DNA of 22,427 bases, from NCBI GenBank assembly GCA_049366815.1, contig JBMNCO010000050.1, positions 1 through 22,427 on the forward strand. The letters run 5' to 3'. A model generated the notes under the pieces. It worked only from the letters and a program-made list of their open reading frames with translations. It was not told where the DNA came from and did no database searches. Origin of the DNA: CAYNYM01 sp049366815 (GTDB lineage Bacteria; Desulfobacterota; DSM-4660; Desulfatiglandales; HGW-15). Shown here piece after piece: positions 7,647 through 14,075 of this stretch (position 1 is its first letter; each line of letters opens with the position of its first letter). The translations under genes and the position numbers were made by a program.

Positions 7647-8480
7647 ATGAACGATTCGGCGGAATACAGTAGTCCAATATCAGAGATACACTTGCTGCAA
7701 GTGGAGGAGATAACCAAAAAGTTCGCGGGCCTCACTGCGCTCCTCGATGTCAGTTTCGGCATTAAGCGGGGCCATATAAAGGCACTGATCGGGCCGAACG
7801 GCGCGGGCAAGACAACGCTTCTCAATGTGATCAGCGGCCTTCTCTCTCCGGATAGAGGACAGGTGCTTTATAAGGGGAAGGACCTCGCAAGACTTAGACC
7901 AAATGAGATCGCAGGACTGGGTCTTTCTCGGACCTTCCAGTTGATTCGCCTGTTTACGACCAACAACGCGAATGTCTTGGATAACCTGATGATGGGCGCC
8001 CATCTGAAATTGAAGCCCTCGGTGATTAAATCGCTTTTTTTACGGACGACAATAAACAGGCAGGAGAGGGAGATGCGGGAAAGGGCCTGGGATATGCTCA
8101 AATTCGTAGGACTGGAATGGGCAGCCGACTATTTGCCTTCGGCCCTGTCTTTTGGAAATCAGCGGCTGCTGGAAATCGCCCGCGCCTTGATGTCGGCGCC
8201 TGAAATCCTTCTGCTCGACGAACCCGCATCCGGACTGAATGAGTCTGAAGTGGATGATTTTAAACAACGATTACTCGATATAAAAGAAAAGGGCACCACC
8301 ATTCTGCTGGTTGAGCACAATATGAAACTGGTCATGGATGTGGCCGATGAAATCATCGTTCTCGAATTCGGTCAGAAACTGGCCGAGGGTAATTGTGACG
8401 AGATCTGCTGCGATCAGAAGGTTATCGAAGCCTATCTGGGCCCTGATTACACCAATGCAATCGGGAGTTCTCCGGAATGA
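7647..8480 (+). CDS. livG: ABC transporter ATP-binding protein, LivG family
   Basis: 277 residues. Walker A GPNGAGKTT at 49-57, Q-loop Gln98 in SRTFQ, signature LSFGNQRLLEIARAL from 167, Walker B ILLLDEP at 187-193 and switch His224 in VEHNM, so the site is complete. The signature has Phe-Gly-Asn where LivG usually has Tyr-Gly-Gln, a mild change. The C-terminal tail ending VIEAYLGPDY is the LivG hallmark. The start is ATG 7647; another ATG four bases earlier is out of frame. It overlaps livF by four bases (ATGA), which implies coupled synthesis of the ATPase pair that powers LivHM on the cytoplasmic face. Confidence 0.95.
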   Translation: MNDSAEYSSPISEIHLLQVEEITKKFAGLTALLDVSFGIKRGHIKALIGPNGAGKTTLLNVISGLLSPDRGQVLYKGKDLARLRPNEIAGLGLSRTFQLIRLFTTNNANVLDNLMMGAHLKLKPSVIKSLFLRTTINRQEREMRERAWDMLKFVGLEWAADYLPSALSFGNQRLLEIARALMSAPEILLLDEPASGLNESEVDDFKQRLLDIKEKGTTILLVEHNMKLVMDVADEIIVLEFGQKLAEGNCDEICCDQKVIEAYLGPDYTNAIGSSPE

Positions 8481-9187
8481 TGCTCCATATCGTTGACATA
8501 AATGCTGCGTACGGGGATATTAAAGTTCTCAAAGGCGTCACACTTGAAATCAGTGAGGGTGAAATTGTTTGTTTACTGGGGGCGAACGGAGCCGGTAAAT
8601 CCACGCTGCTTAGAGTCGTCTCAGGTATTCTTCGTCCTTCCGCGGGCACGGTCTCTTTTCAGGGACGGGACATCACTCGCCTCAGCCCCAGTGAGATCGT
8701 GCGATTGGGTATCAGCCATGTTCCTGAGGGACGACAGATTTTTTCAAAGCTTACAGTCATGCAAAATCTTCTCTTGGGGGGATATACTCAAAGGGGAAAA
8801 AGGGCCGAGGCCCAGAAAGTCTTGGATTTTGTCTACAACCTCTTTCCTGTATTAAAAGAGAGATTGAAACAAAAAGCGGGCACCTTGAGTGGAGGCGAGC
8901 AACAAATGCTTGCTATTTCAAGAGCGCTGATGTCCAGGCCTGAGCTTTTGCTCCTTGATGAGCCCTCGCTTGGGTTGGCTCCTATGATTGTGGCGGGTAT
9001 ATTCAGGGTGATACAGGACCTGCGTTCTCGAGGCATCTCGATATTTCTGGTCGAACAGAATGTGACCGGGGCGCTTAACATCGCCGATCGAGGCTATATC
9101 ATGGAAATCGGAAAAACGGCAACCCATGGGAAAGCAGCCGATTTGCAGGGCAATGACGAAGTGCGGAGAAGATATCTCGGAAAATGA
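8477..9187 (+). CDS. livF: ABC transporter ATP-binding protein, LivF family
   Basis: 236 residues, full length for LivF. Walker A GANGAGKST at 35-43, signature LSGGEQQMLAISRAL from 137, Walker B LLLLDEP at 157-163. The switch position is Gln193 in VEQN, which is normal for LivF. VPEGRQIFSKLTVMQNL is the typical family segment after the Q-loop region. It begins inside the livG stop. Its last bases (9134-9188) are repeated exactly after the N-gap at 9289-9343; the second copy is an assembly duplicate and not another gene. With that overlap collapsed, the next gene would start about 70 bases after this stop. Confidence 0.95.
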   Translation: MMLHIVDINAAYGDIKVLKGVTLEISEGEIVCLLGANGAGKSTLLRVVSGILRPSAGTVSFQGRDITRLSPSEIVRLGISHVPEGRQIFSKLTVMQNLLLGGYTQRGKRAEAQKVLDFVYNLFPVLKERLKQKAGTLSGGEQQMLAISRALMSRPELLLLDEPSLGLAPMIVAGIFRVIQDLRSRGISIFLVEQNVTGALNIADRGYIMEIGKTATHGKAADLQGNDEVRRRYLGK

Positions 9188-9188
9188 C
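9134..9188 (+). repeat. 55-base contig-end overlap, left copy
   Basis: The last 55 bases before the N-run, containing the end of livF, are identical to the first 55 bases after it (9289-9343). Exact identity and an odd k-mer-like length point to an unmerged assembly overlap. Confidence 0.9.
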
Positions 9189-9288
9189 NNNNNNNNNNNN
9201 NNNNNNNNNNNNNNNNNNNNNNNNNNNNNNNNNNNNNNNNNNNNNNNNNNNNNNNNNNNNNNNNNNNNNNNNNNNNNNNNNNNNNNNN
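9189..9288. other. Assembly gap of 100 N
   Basis: Exactly 100 N, the usual filler for a scaffold join of unknown size. Since both flanks are the same 55 bases, the true gap is probably absent (flanks overlap). A tandem repeat collapsed by the assembler cannot be excluded. Confidence 0.95.
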
Positions 9289-9343
9289 GCAGCCGATTTG
9301 CAGGGCAATGACGAAGTGCGGAGAAGATATCTCGGAAAATGAC
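9289..9343 (+). repeat. 55-base contig-end overlap, right copy
   Basis: Identical to 9134-9188 and encodes the same LivF C-terminus (ending ...RRRYLGK and TGA at 9340-9342). It should not be annotated as a livF pseudogene. Confidence 0.9.
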
Positions 9344-9411
9344 GGGACCGAAAAGTCCGCCGATGTCAGAAAATATTACTATAACTTATAAGACCAGGAG
9401 GAGGATTCGTC

Positions 9412-10083
9412 ATGTTCTACGAACCGATAAAGGCCGACCACGGGCTGCCCTATGATCCTTTCAAGTCTTGTGTCGTGCCGCGCCCCATCGGCTGGATATC
9501 AACCCTTGGACCCGATGGGACGGCTAATCTCGCCCCGTACAGTCAGTTTCAAAATCTCACATTTGATCCACCCTACGTGATGTTCGCCGCGAATCAGACA
9601 ACGGACGGGCGGCGGAAGGATTCGACGGTCAACGCCGAGCAGACCGGTGAATTTGTGTATAATATGGCCACCTATGCACTGCGGGAAGCGGTGAATCTAT
9701 CCGCGCAACAGGTTCCGGCGGAAGTGGACGAATTTGAGCTGGCCGGGCTCACGAAGGCACCCTCAAAGCTTGTTCGGGCGCCCCGGGTGGCAGAGTCGCC
9801 CGTCCAGTTCGAATGCCTTTACCACCAGACCCTGAGGTTGCCTGGAAACAGCGTCATGGGCACGGTGGACGTGGTGATCGGGAAGGTCATAGGGGTTCAC
9901 ATCAAAGACGAATTTATAGGCGCGGACGGCAAGTTGGATGTCCTCAAGATAAGACCCATTGCGCGACTGGGTTATTACGACTATTCGAGCATAGAGTCTA
10001 TCTTTGAGATGACGATTCCCGGGGATGATGAAAAATTGCGTCTAGGCATGGAAGGCTCCAGCAGCAAGATCAAGAATGCATGA
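9412..10083 (+). CDS. Flavin reductase-like FMN-binding split-barrel protein
   Basis: 223 residues of the DIM6/NTAB (COG1853) flavin-reductase-like family. After the N-terminus comes the conserved FMN-binding stretch VVPRPIGWISTLGPDGTANL, then APYSQFQNLTFDPPYVMFA, then DSTVNAEQTGEFVYNMAT, the standard order for this fold. Members bind FMN and either reduce free flavin with NAD(P)H or act as small flavoprotein redox partners. A strong ribosome site (AGGAGGAGG) precedes the ATG. It sits between livF (about 70 bases once the contig overlap is collapsed) and the UroD-like gene (30 bases), apparently in the same operon. A role as redox partner of the methyltransferase pathway or in modifying the imported substrate is possible but unproven. 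Confidence 0.9.
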   Translation: MFYEPIKADHGLPYDPFKSCVVPRPIGWISTLGPDGTANLAPYSQFQNLTFDPPYVMFAANQTTDGRRKDSTVNAEQTGEFVYNMATYALREAVNLSAQQVPAEVDEFELAGLTKAPSKLVRAPRVAESPVQFECLYHQTLRLPGNSVMGTVDVVIGKVIGVHIKDEFIGADGKLDVLKIRPIARLGYYDYSSIESIFEMTIPGDDEKLRLGMEGSSSKIKNA

Positions 10084-10113
10084 AACCGGTTTTCAGCGGC
10101 TTGGTGACTTCGA

Positions 10114-11361
10114 ATGGAAAAGACGCCTGAAGTTCTCTTCCAAGAAAGAGAAAAAAGAGTTCACGACGCTGTTCAATTGAAAGAGCCCGACAGGGTGCCT
10201 GTGATGGCCATGACCGGTTTCTTTCCGGCCACTTATAGTGGTATGACCTGCCGGGAGGCCATGTATGACGCGGACAAGGTCATGTCGGCCTGGACAGCAT
10301 TCCTCATGGAATTTGAACCGGATATGGCGGATAACCCCTTCACGACGCGATTCCTCGGTTCAGTGCTCGATACCTTGGACTACAAACAGCTCAAGTGGGC
10401 GGGCCACGGCCTGAAAATGAATGCGCCCTATCAGTTCTGGGAAGACGAGTACATGAAGGGAGATGAGTACGATCAATTCCTCGATGACCCCACGGATTTT
10501 ATAGTTCGGACCTACTGGCCGAGGATTTTCGGCGCCCTAAAGCCCCTTGAGGCCCTTCCCCCTGTCCACGATATTATGGCCTATTGCATCAATCTGGGAA
10601 AATTCGGCGCCTTTGACGCACCGGAGATGGTCAAGACCCTGGAGGTCTTGACGGAAGCGGCGAAGAGGGCCCGAAAGATGACTGAGGGGGCCATGGTCTG
10701 GGGTGTGAGATGCAGGGAATTGGGATTTCCGGCCCAGGCAGGGTCCCTTACGCAGGCCCCCTTTGACACCCTTTCGGACTTTTTGAGGGGCACACGGGGC
10801 GCTATACTGGATATTTACCGGCGACCTGAAAAAGTTCTTGAAATGACGGAGAAGTTGTTCCCCATGATGTTGTCCCTGGGTTTGTCCGCAAAAGCCAGGG
10901 ATGTCCCCAGGGTTTTCATCCCGCTTCACAAGGGGCTGGATGGATTTATGTCGGATGATCAGTTCAAGACCTTTTACTGGCCCACCCTGAAAAGACTTAT
11001 CGAAGGTTTAATCGAAGGCGGCTGCACGCCTTTTGTGTTCTGGGAAGGGAATGCGGCCTCCCGGCTGGAAATCATCGGGGATATACCCCGGGCAAAGGCG
11101 GTGTACTGTTTTGAACAGACGGATATGTTCAGGGCCAAGGAGGTCCTGGGGAATCAGGTCTGCCTGAAGGGTAATGTGCCCCTCTCCCTTCTCATGACCG
11201 GCTCTCCCGAGGATATCAAAGCGTACTGCAAAAAACTGATTGATGTTGTCGGCAAGGGTGGGGGCTTCATCATGGATGCCTCGACAACGATCGATGATGC
11301 AAAACCGGAAAATGTGAAGGCCATGTTTGACTTCACCAGGGAATACGGGGTCTATGAATAG
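10114..11361 (+). CDS. UroD/MtaA-like methyltransferase family protein
   Basis: 415 residues of the uroporphyrinogen decarboxylase-like superfamily, which includes cobamide methyltransferases such as MtaA and MtbA. The C-terminal half has the family order: TPFVFWEGNAASRLEI, then TDMFRAKEVLG, then LKGNVPLSLLMTGSPEDI, then GGGFIMDAS and AKPENVKAMFDFT. In zinc-dependent MtaA/MtbA the first block holds His-X-Cys and the later one a Cys; here these positions read F309-W-E311 and Asp-Ala-Ser, so the classic zinc ligands are absent (Glu311 might substitute). True heme-pathway UroD is excluded by this divergence and by context. With a corrinoid protein across the GntR gene, it probably demethylates the imported substrate. 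No clear ribosome site precedes the ATG; expression is likely from the Liv operon. Confidence 0.85.
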   Translation: MEKTPEVLFQEREKRVHDAVQLKEPDRVPVMAMTGFFPATYSGMTCREAMYDADKVMSAWTAFLMEFEPDMADNPFTTRFLGSVLDTLDYKQLKWAGHGLKMNAPYQFWEDEYMKGDEYDQFLDDPTDFIVRTYWPRIFGALKPLEALPPVHDIMAYCINLGKFGAFDAPEMVKTLEVLTEAAKRARKMTEGAMVWGVRCRELGFPAQAGSLTQAPFDTLSDFLRGTRGAILDIYRRPEKVLEMTEKLFPMMLSLGLSAKARDVPRVFIPLHKGLDGFMSDDQFKTFYWPTLKRLIEGLIEGGCTPFVFWEGNAASRLEIIGDIPRAKAVYCFEQTDMFRAKEVLGNQVCLKGNVPLSLLMTGSPEDIKAYCKKLIDVVGKGGGFIMDASTTIDDAKPENVKAMFDFTREYGVYE

Positions 11362-11544
11362 TTCATCCACCCGTCTGGTCTGCAGTCTGATTAGGACCCC
11401 TTTTGATCCCTTGCCTGATGTGTTCGCCCTCCTTTTGGGCGGCGACTGTGCACATGATGCCTTTGCCTTCGAGGGCCGGCTTGAAACAGCCGTTGTCCGA
11501 AATGCAGGCGGACCTTGCCCTGTCTCCTGACTTCCACCTCTTGA
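11362..11544. other. Unassigned stretch between methyltransferase gene and CaiB remnant
   Basis: No gene with a start and ribosome site is seen. The minus strand keeps an open frame here that reads protein-like (for example MCTVAAQKEGEHIRQGI), but it continues as antisense of the CaiB remnant and matches no family I know. It may be remains of another gene that once adjoined the truncated CaiB copy. Confidence 0.35.
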
Positions 11545-11778
11545 GACGAGGTCTTTGCCACAAGGCCCAGTGGTGAGTGGCTCGAGCTCCTCCGCGAACA
11601 CGGGCTCCTTTTCGGCCCGGCCCGGATACCGTGATACCCGGTGCAATGCGGCGCAGCCGCAGCCGGAAAAGGCAGCACAGCACCTGCCTTTGGTGAGCAC
11701 ACCTCCGAGCTATTGAAAGCATTGGGGTATTCGGATGCGGAGATCAAGGGCCTGAGTGACCGGGACCTCCTCAACTGA
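11545..11778 (+). pseudogene. Decayed C-terminal fragment of a second CaiB/BaiF CoA-transferase
   Basis: These 78 codons align with codons of the intact gene from 1984 to 2304, starting DEVFATRPSGEWLELLREHGL and ending SDRDLLN plus TGA. Similarity continues about 16 bases past the stop. The 5' three quarters of the gene are missing. An in-frame deletion of 87 bases removed what corresponds to about 2051-2137, between two similar GC-rich stretches. A glycine codon (GGA at 2158-2160) has become TGA at 11632-11634, so even the remnant cannot be read through. Identity over the last 87 bases is roughly 85% by eye, so this is an older paralogue rather than an assembly duplicate. It follows the UroD-like gene, suggesting that the operon once ended in its own CoA-transferase gene. 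Confidence 0.88.
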
Positions 11779-11799
11779 TGCCACCAAACCTTGTAGCCT

Positions 11800-12036
11800 T
11801 TATCTCGTCAGAAAACTTCTCCGAATTTCCCGCGCAACCCACTTGCGGCATGCCACATCCCGATCTTTCATCCCACTGTCTCGCCAGATGAACTCTTCAT
11901 TCATCCTCCTGTATTCCCTTAACACCCCATTTCTAAACCGGAACTTGCGCACTTGACTGTAAAAGAAAGCCCCCTCTTGCCCCCCGGCCCAGAGGCGACT
12001 TTCCTTTGTTTGGTCGCGATGCTCCTCAGAGGCCAT
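11800..12036 (-). CDS. Small hypothetical ORF, doubtful
   Basis: A possible 78-residue product, basic and rich in Arg and charged residues (for example MKDRDVACRKWVAREIRR near the C-terminus), with no membrane segment and no family I recognise. AAGG stands a few bases before its ATG. It fills otherwise empty sequence between the CaiB remnant and the promoter at 12045, on the strand opposite to all neighbours. It could be a real small gene, a gene remnant or chance. The longer frame to 12237 runs into the lipoprotein gene and is less likely. Confidence 0.25.
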   Translation of the reverse strand: MASEEHRDQTKESRLWAGGQEGAFFYSQVRKFRFRNGVLREYRRMNEEFIWRDSGMKDRDVACRKWVAREIRRSFLTR

Positions 12037-12040
12037 ATAA

Positions 12041-12090
12041 TGCCTTGACAAGGGAATTTGGGGGAATGTATAAGTTTCACCATATGTCAG
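12041..12090 (+). promoter_or_regulatory. Promoter and shared 50-bp block ahead of the binding lipoprotein
   Basis: TTGACA (12045-12050), 18-base spacer, TATAAG (12069-12074), then CCATATGTCA at 12080-12089. Aligned without gaps to 15878-15927 it matches at 34 of 50 positions, including the -35, most of the -10 and the downstream CCATAT-TCA at the same 35-base distance. The promoter position means that ATGs at or before 12066 are not usable starts. Confidence 0.6.
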
Positions 12091-12134
12091 ATATGATAGA
12101 AAAATGGGTCCAGTCTTTGATGAAAGCCAGGCGC

Positions 12135-13217
12135 ATGAAATACAAAATAACCCTATCGTTATCATTCCTGATTGCACTTTGCATATCATTGGGTTGCCAG
12201 AAGGAGCAGCAGGAACAAAAAAATGCCCATGAATCATTGTCCATCGGCCATGAGTCCAGGACGATTGCCTTTTATGGAGACAAATCCATCACTGTCCCTC
12301 AGGTGATAACCAAGGTCGCAAGCGGCTGGAATGCCCAAAATTCGATTATTGCAATGCTTGGTTACGGGGATAGGATTGTCGCCACCACAAACATGATCAA
12401 GGCAAGTCCCATCTTTAGAAAATTCGTGCCGAGTATCAAAGATGCGGTGATTTGTTTCGTCGCTTCGGGGGAACTTAACATAGAAGGATTGCTGCAAGCC
12501 AAACCCGAGGTGGCCTTCATCCCGGCAGGCTTTGGAGAACAGCGGTTTGAACAGCTCGATCAAATGGGTATACCGGTGGCATGTTTAAAAGCGAACTCTT
12601 TGAAGAACATGGTCGAACGCACTGTCATTACCGGTCGGATTCTCGGGCCTGATGCCTATCAGCGTGCCCTTCAATATGTCGACTATTACGACCACAATGT
12701 GAAAAGAGTAGTCGAGAAGACATCCCAAATTCCGAAAGAAAAGAGGATTAGAGTCTATCACAGTATGGGAAATCCCCTTGTGACGAGTGGGGATTCCAGC
12801 CTGGTGCAGGACTGGATGGACCTGGCCGGGGTAATAAATATCGCAAAGAACTGGAACGTCATAAGGCCGGGGATGAGCGGCCATGGTAATGCGAACCTGG
12901 AGCAGATCATCGACGCTGACCCCGAAGTGATTATCTGTATGGGCGCGGCAGATGCCGACACGATAAGAACGGATCCCGGCTGGAGCAGCATACAGGCTGT
13001 GAAGGACGGCAAGGTATATGTCAATCCAAGAGGTATGTTTCTGTGGTGTCGTGAGACATCCGAAGAGGCCTTACAGTTTCTCTGGCTGGCTAAGACAGTG
13101 TACCCGCACCTCTTTCCCGAAATAGACATGTCCAAAGAGACTAGGCATTTTTATAAAACCTTCTATGGCTATGAACTTAGTGATGACGATGTCCAACTTT
13201 TCTTGAATCCTGAATAG
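12135..13217 (+). CDS. BtuF/MolA-like ABC transporter substrate-binding lipoprotein
   Basis: 360 residues of the helical-backbone metal-receptor class (Peripla_BP_2), whose members bind corrinoids, iron-siderophores, heme or oxyanions. From ATG 12135 the N-terminus MKYKITLSLSFLIALCISLG precedes Cys21, a plausible lipoprotein signal anchoring it in the envelope. Family marks include IIAMLGYGDRIVATT, the lobe-connecting region, VIICMGAADADTIRTDPGW, and IQAVKDGKVYVNPRGMF. The C-terminus FYGYELSDDDVQLFL resembles those of metal-transport homologues in anaerobes. The frame is open back to 12006 but that part lies before or inside the promoter. It is first in a four-gene unit with methyltransferase, permease and ATPase genes, 12 bases from the next. 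Cargo unknown. Confidence 0.88.
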   Translation: MKYKITLSLSFLIALCISLGCQKEQQEQKNAHESLSIGHESRTIAFYGDKSITVPQVITKVASGWNAQNSIIAMLGYGDRIVATTNMIKASPIFRKFVPSIKDAVICFVASGELNIEGLLQAKPEVAFIPAGFGEQRFEQLDQMGIPVACLKANSLKNMVERTVITGRILGPDAYQRALQYVDYYDHNVKRVVEKTSQIPKEKRIRVYHSMGNPLVTSGDSSLVQDWMDLAGVINIAKNWNVIRPGMSGHGNANLEQIIDADPEVIICMGAADADTIRTDPGWSSIQAVKDGKVYVNPRGMFLWCRETSEEALQFLWLAKTVYPHLFPEIDMSKETRHFYKTFYGYELSDDDVQLFLNPE

Positions 13218-13229
13218 GAGAAACAAGTA

Positions 13230-14033
13230 ATGGCAGGCCTTATCAACTGGGAAGCGCTCATGGAACTTACCATGCCGAAATTCCCGCCCAAAACAGACAT
13301 GTGGGATAAATTCGCCGTGAAGTATAACGGTTTTGCAGGCCTGGAACAGGAATATACGGCCCGGCAAATAGAAGCCATGCAGCTCGAACCCGCGGATACG
13401 GTCCTTGATGTGGGCGCCGGGCCGGGCCGTATTTCCATCCCGGTTGCCGGAAGGGTAAAGGGTGTCACCGCTCTGGATGCATCCAAAGACATGCAGGCGG
13501 TCTTGATGGAAAATGCAAAAAGGGGGGGATTTTCAAACATAACTTGTCTCAACATACCCTGGGAAGAGGCTGTGATCGGAGGAAACGTTCCTGTACACGA
13601 TGTGGTTGTGGCCTCCCGCTCTCCAGGTATCAAGGATCTGAGGAAACTTGACGCCGCAGCGCAAAAATTCGTCTATATCATGACTTTTATTGGTTCCAGC
13701 CTGAAGGACTTTCATGATGAGCTGCTTGAGGGCATCATGGAGACACCCAAAATAAAAATACCGAAGGGCAGTATGTCTCATCATGCCATTACCTTTAATA
13801 GGCTGTGTGACATGGGAATCGATGCCAGCGTACAATATGTGAAGGATGGATTCACACGCTGGTATGAGAACCGGGAGGCGGCTTATGATGACTTTGACTG
13901 GCTAGGTGTGCCACCTGAAAAAGAGGGTAGATTCAGGGAAAATCTGGATCGCTATTTGTTTCCGGATAATCAGGGATTGCGCCTTTTGAGAGAAACAAAG
14001 ACCGTTATCATTTGGTGGAAGAAAGAGACGTGA
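13230..14033 (+). CDS. Class I SAM-dependent methyltransferase inside the ABC transporter operon
   Basis: 267 residues. Motif I VLDVGAGPGR at 58-67 is a textbook SAM-binding loop; the acidic residue that binds the ribose is probably Asp83 in VTALDAS. The segment HDVVVASRSPGIKDLRKL (123-140) replaces the motif IV region; it lacks the NPPY of DNA or N-methyltransferases, so a small-molecule substrate is more likely. No signal peptide or membrane segment is present, so it acts in the cytoplasm. It has a good ribosome site (AGGAGA) and lies 12 bases after the lipoprotein gene and 42 before the permease gene, so it is part of the import operon. It may modify the imported ligand or a metallophore; the target cannot be named from sequence. 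Confidence 0.85.
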   Translation: MAGLINWEALMELTMPKFPPKTDMWDKFAVKYNGFAGLEQEYTARQIEAMQLEPADTVLDVGAGPGRISIPVAGRVKGVTALDASKDMQAVLMENAKRGGFSNITCLNIPWEEAVIGGNVPVHDVVVASRSPGIKDLRKLDAAAQKFVYIMTFIGSSLKDFHDELLEGIMETPKIKIPKGSMSHHAITFNRLCDMGIDASVQYVKDGFTRWYENREAAYDDFDWLGVPPEKEGRFRENLDRYLFPDNQGLRLLRETKTVIIWWKKET

Positions 14034-14075
14034 GGCCGTGAAAAGGCAAAACAAACGAATTGAATCACACAAAAA

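Noticed and set aside
9289..9343. livF pseudogene or duplicated livF end after the gap
   Set aside because: Exact 55-base identity with the sequence before the N-run is better explained by contig-end overlap.
10114..11361. Heme-pathway uroporphyrinogen decarboxylase
   Set aside because: The protein is much longer than true HemE (about 350), has the methyltransferase-branch C-terminal pattern, and lies with a corrinoid protein and transporter, not heme genes.
11008..11700. 230-codon minus-strand open frame across the methyltransferase end and the CaiB remnant
   Set aside because: Antisense of a recognised gene and of the remnant. Its similarity to the antisense frame at 1453-2226 merely reflects the two CaiB copies.
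12006..12134. Longer N-terminus for the binding lipoprotein
   Set aside because: It would include the promoter at 12045-12074 and bury the signal peptide; ATG 12135 starts a proper lipoprotein signal.
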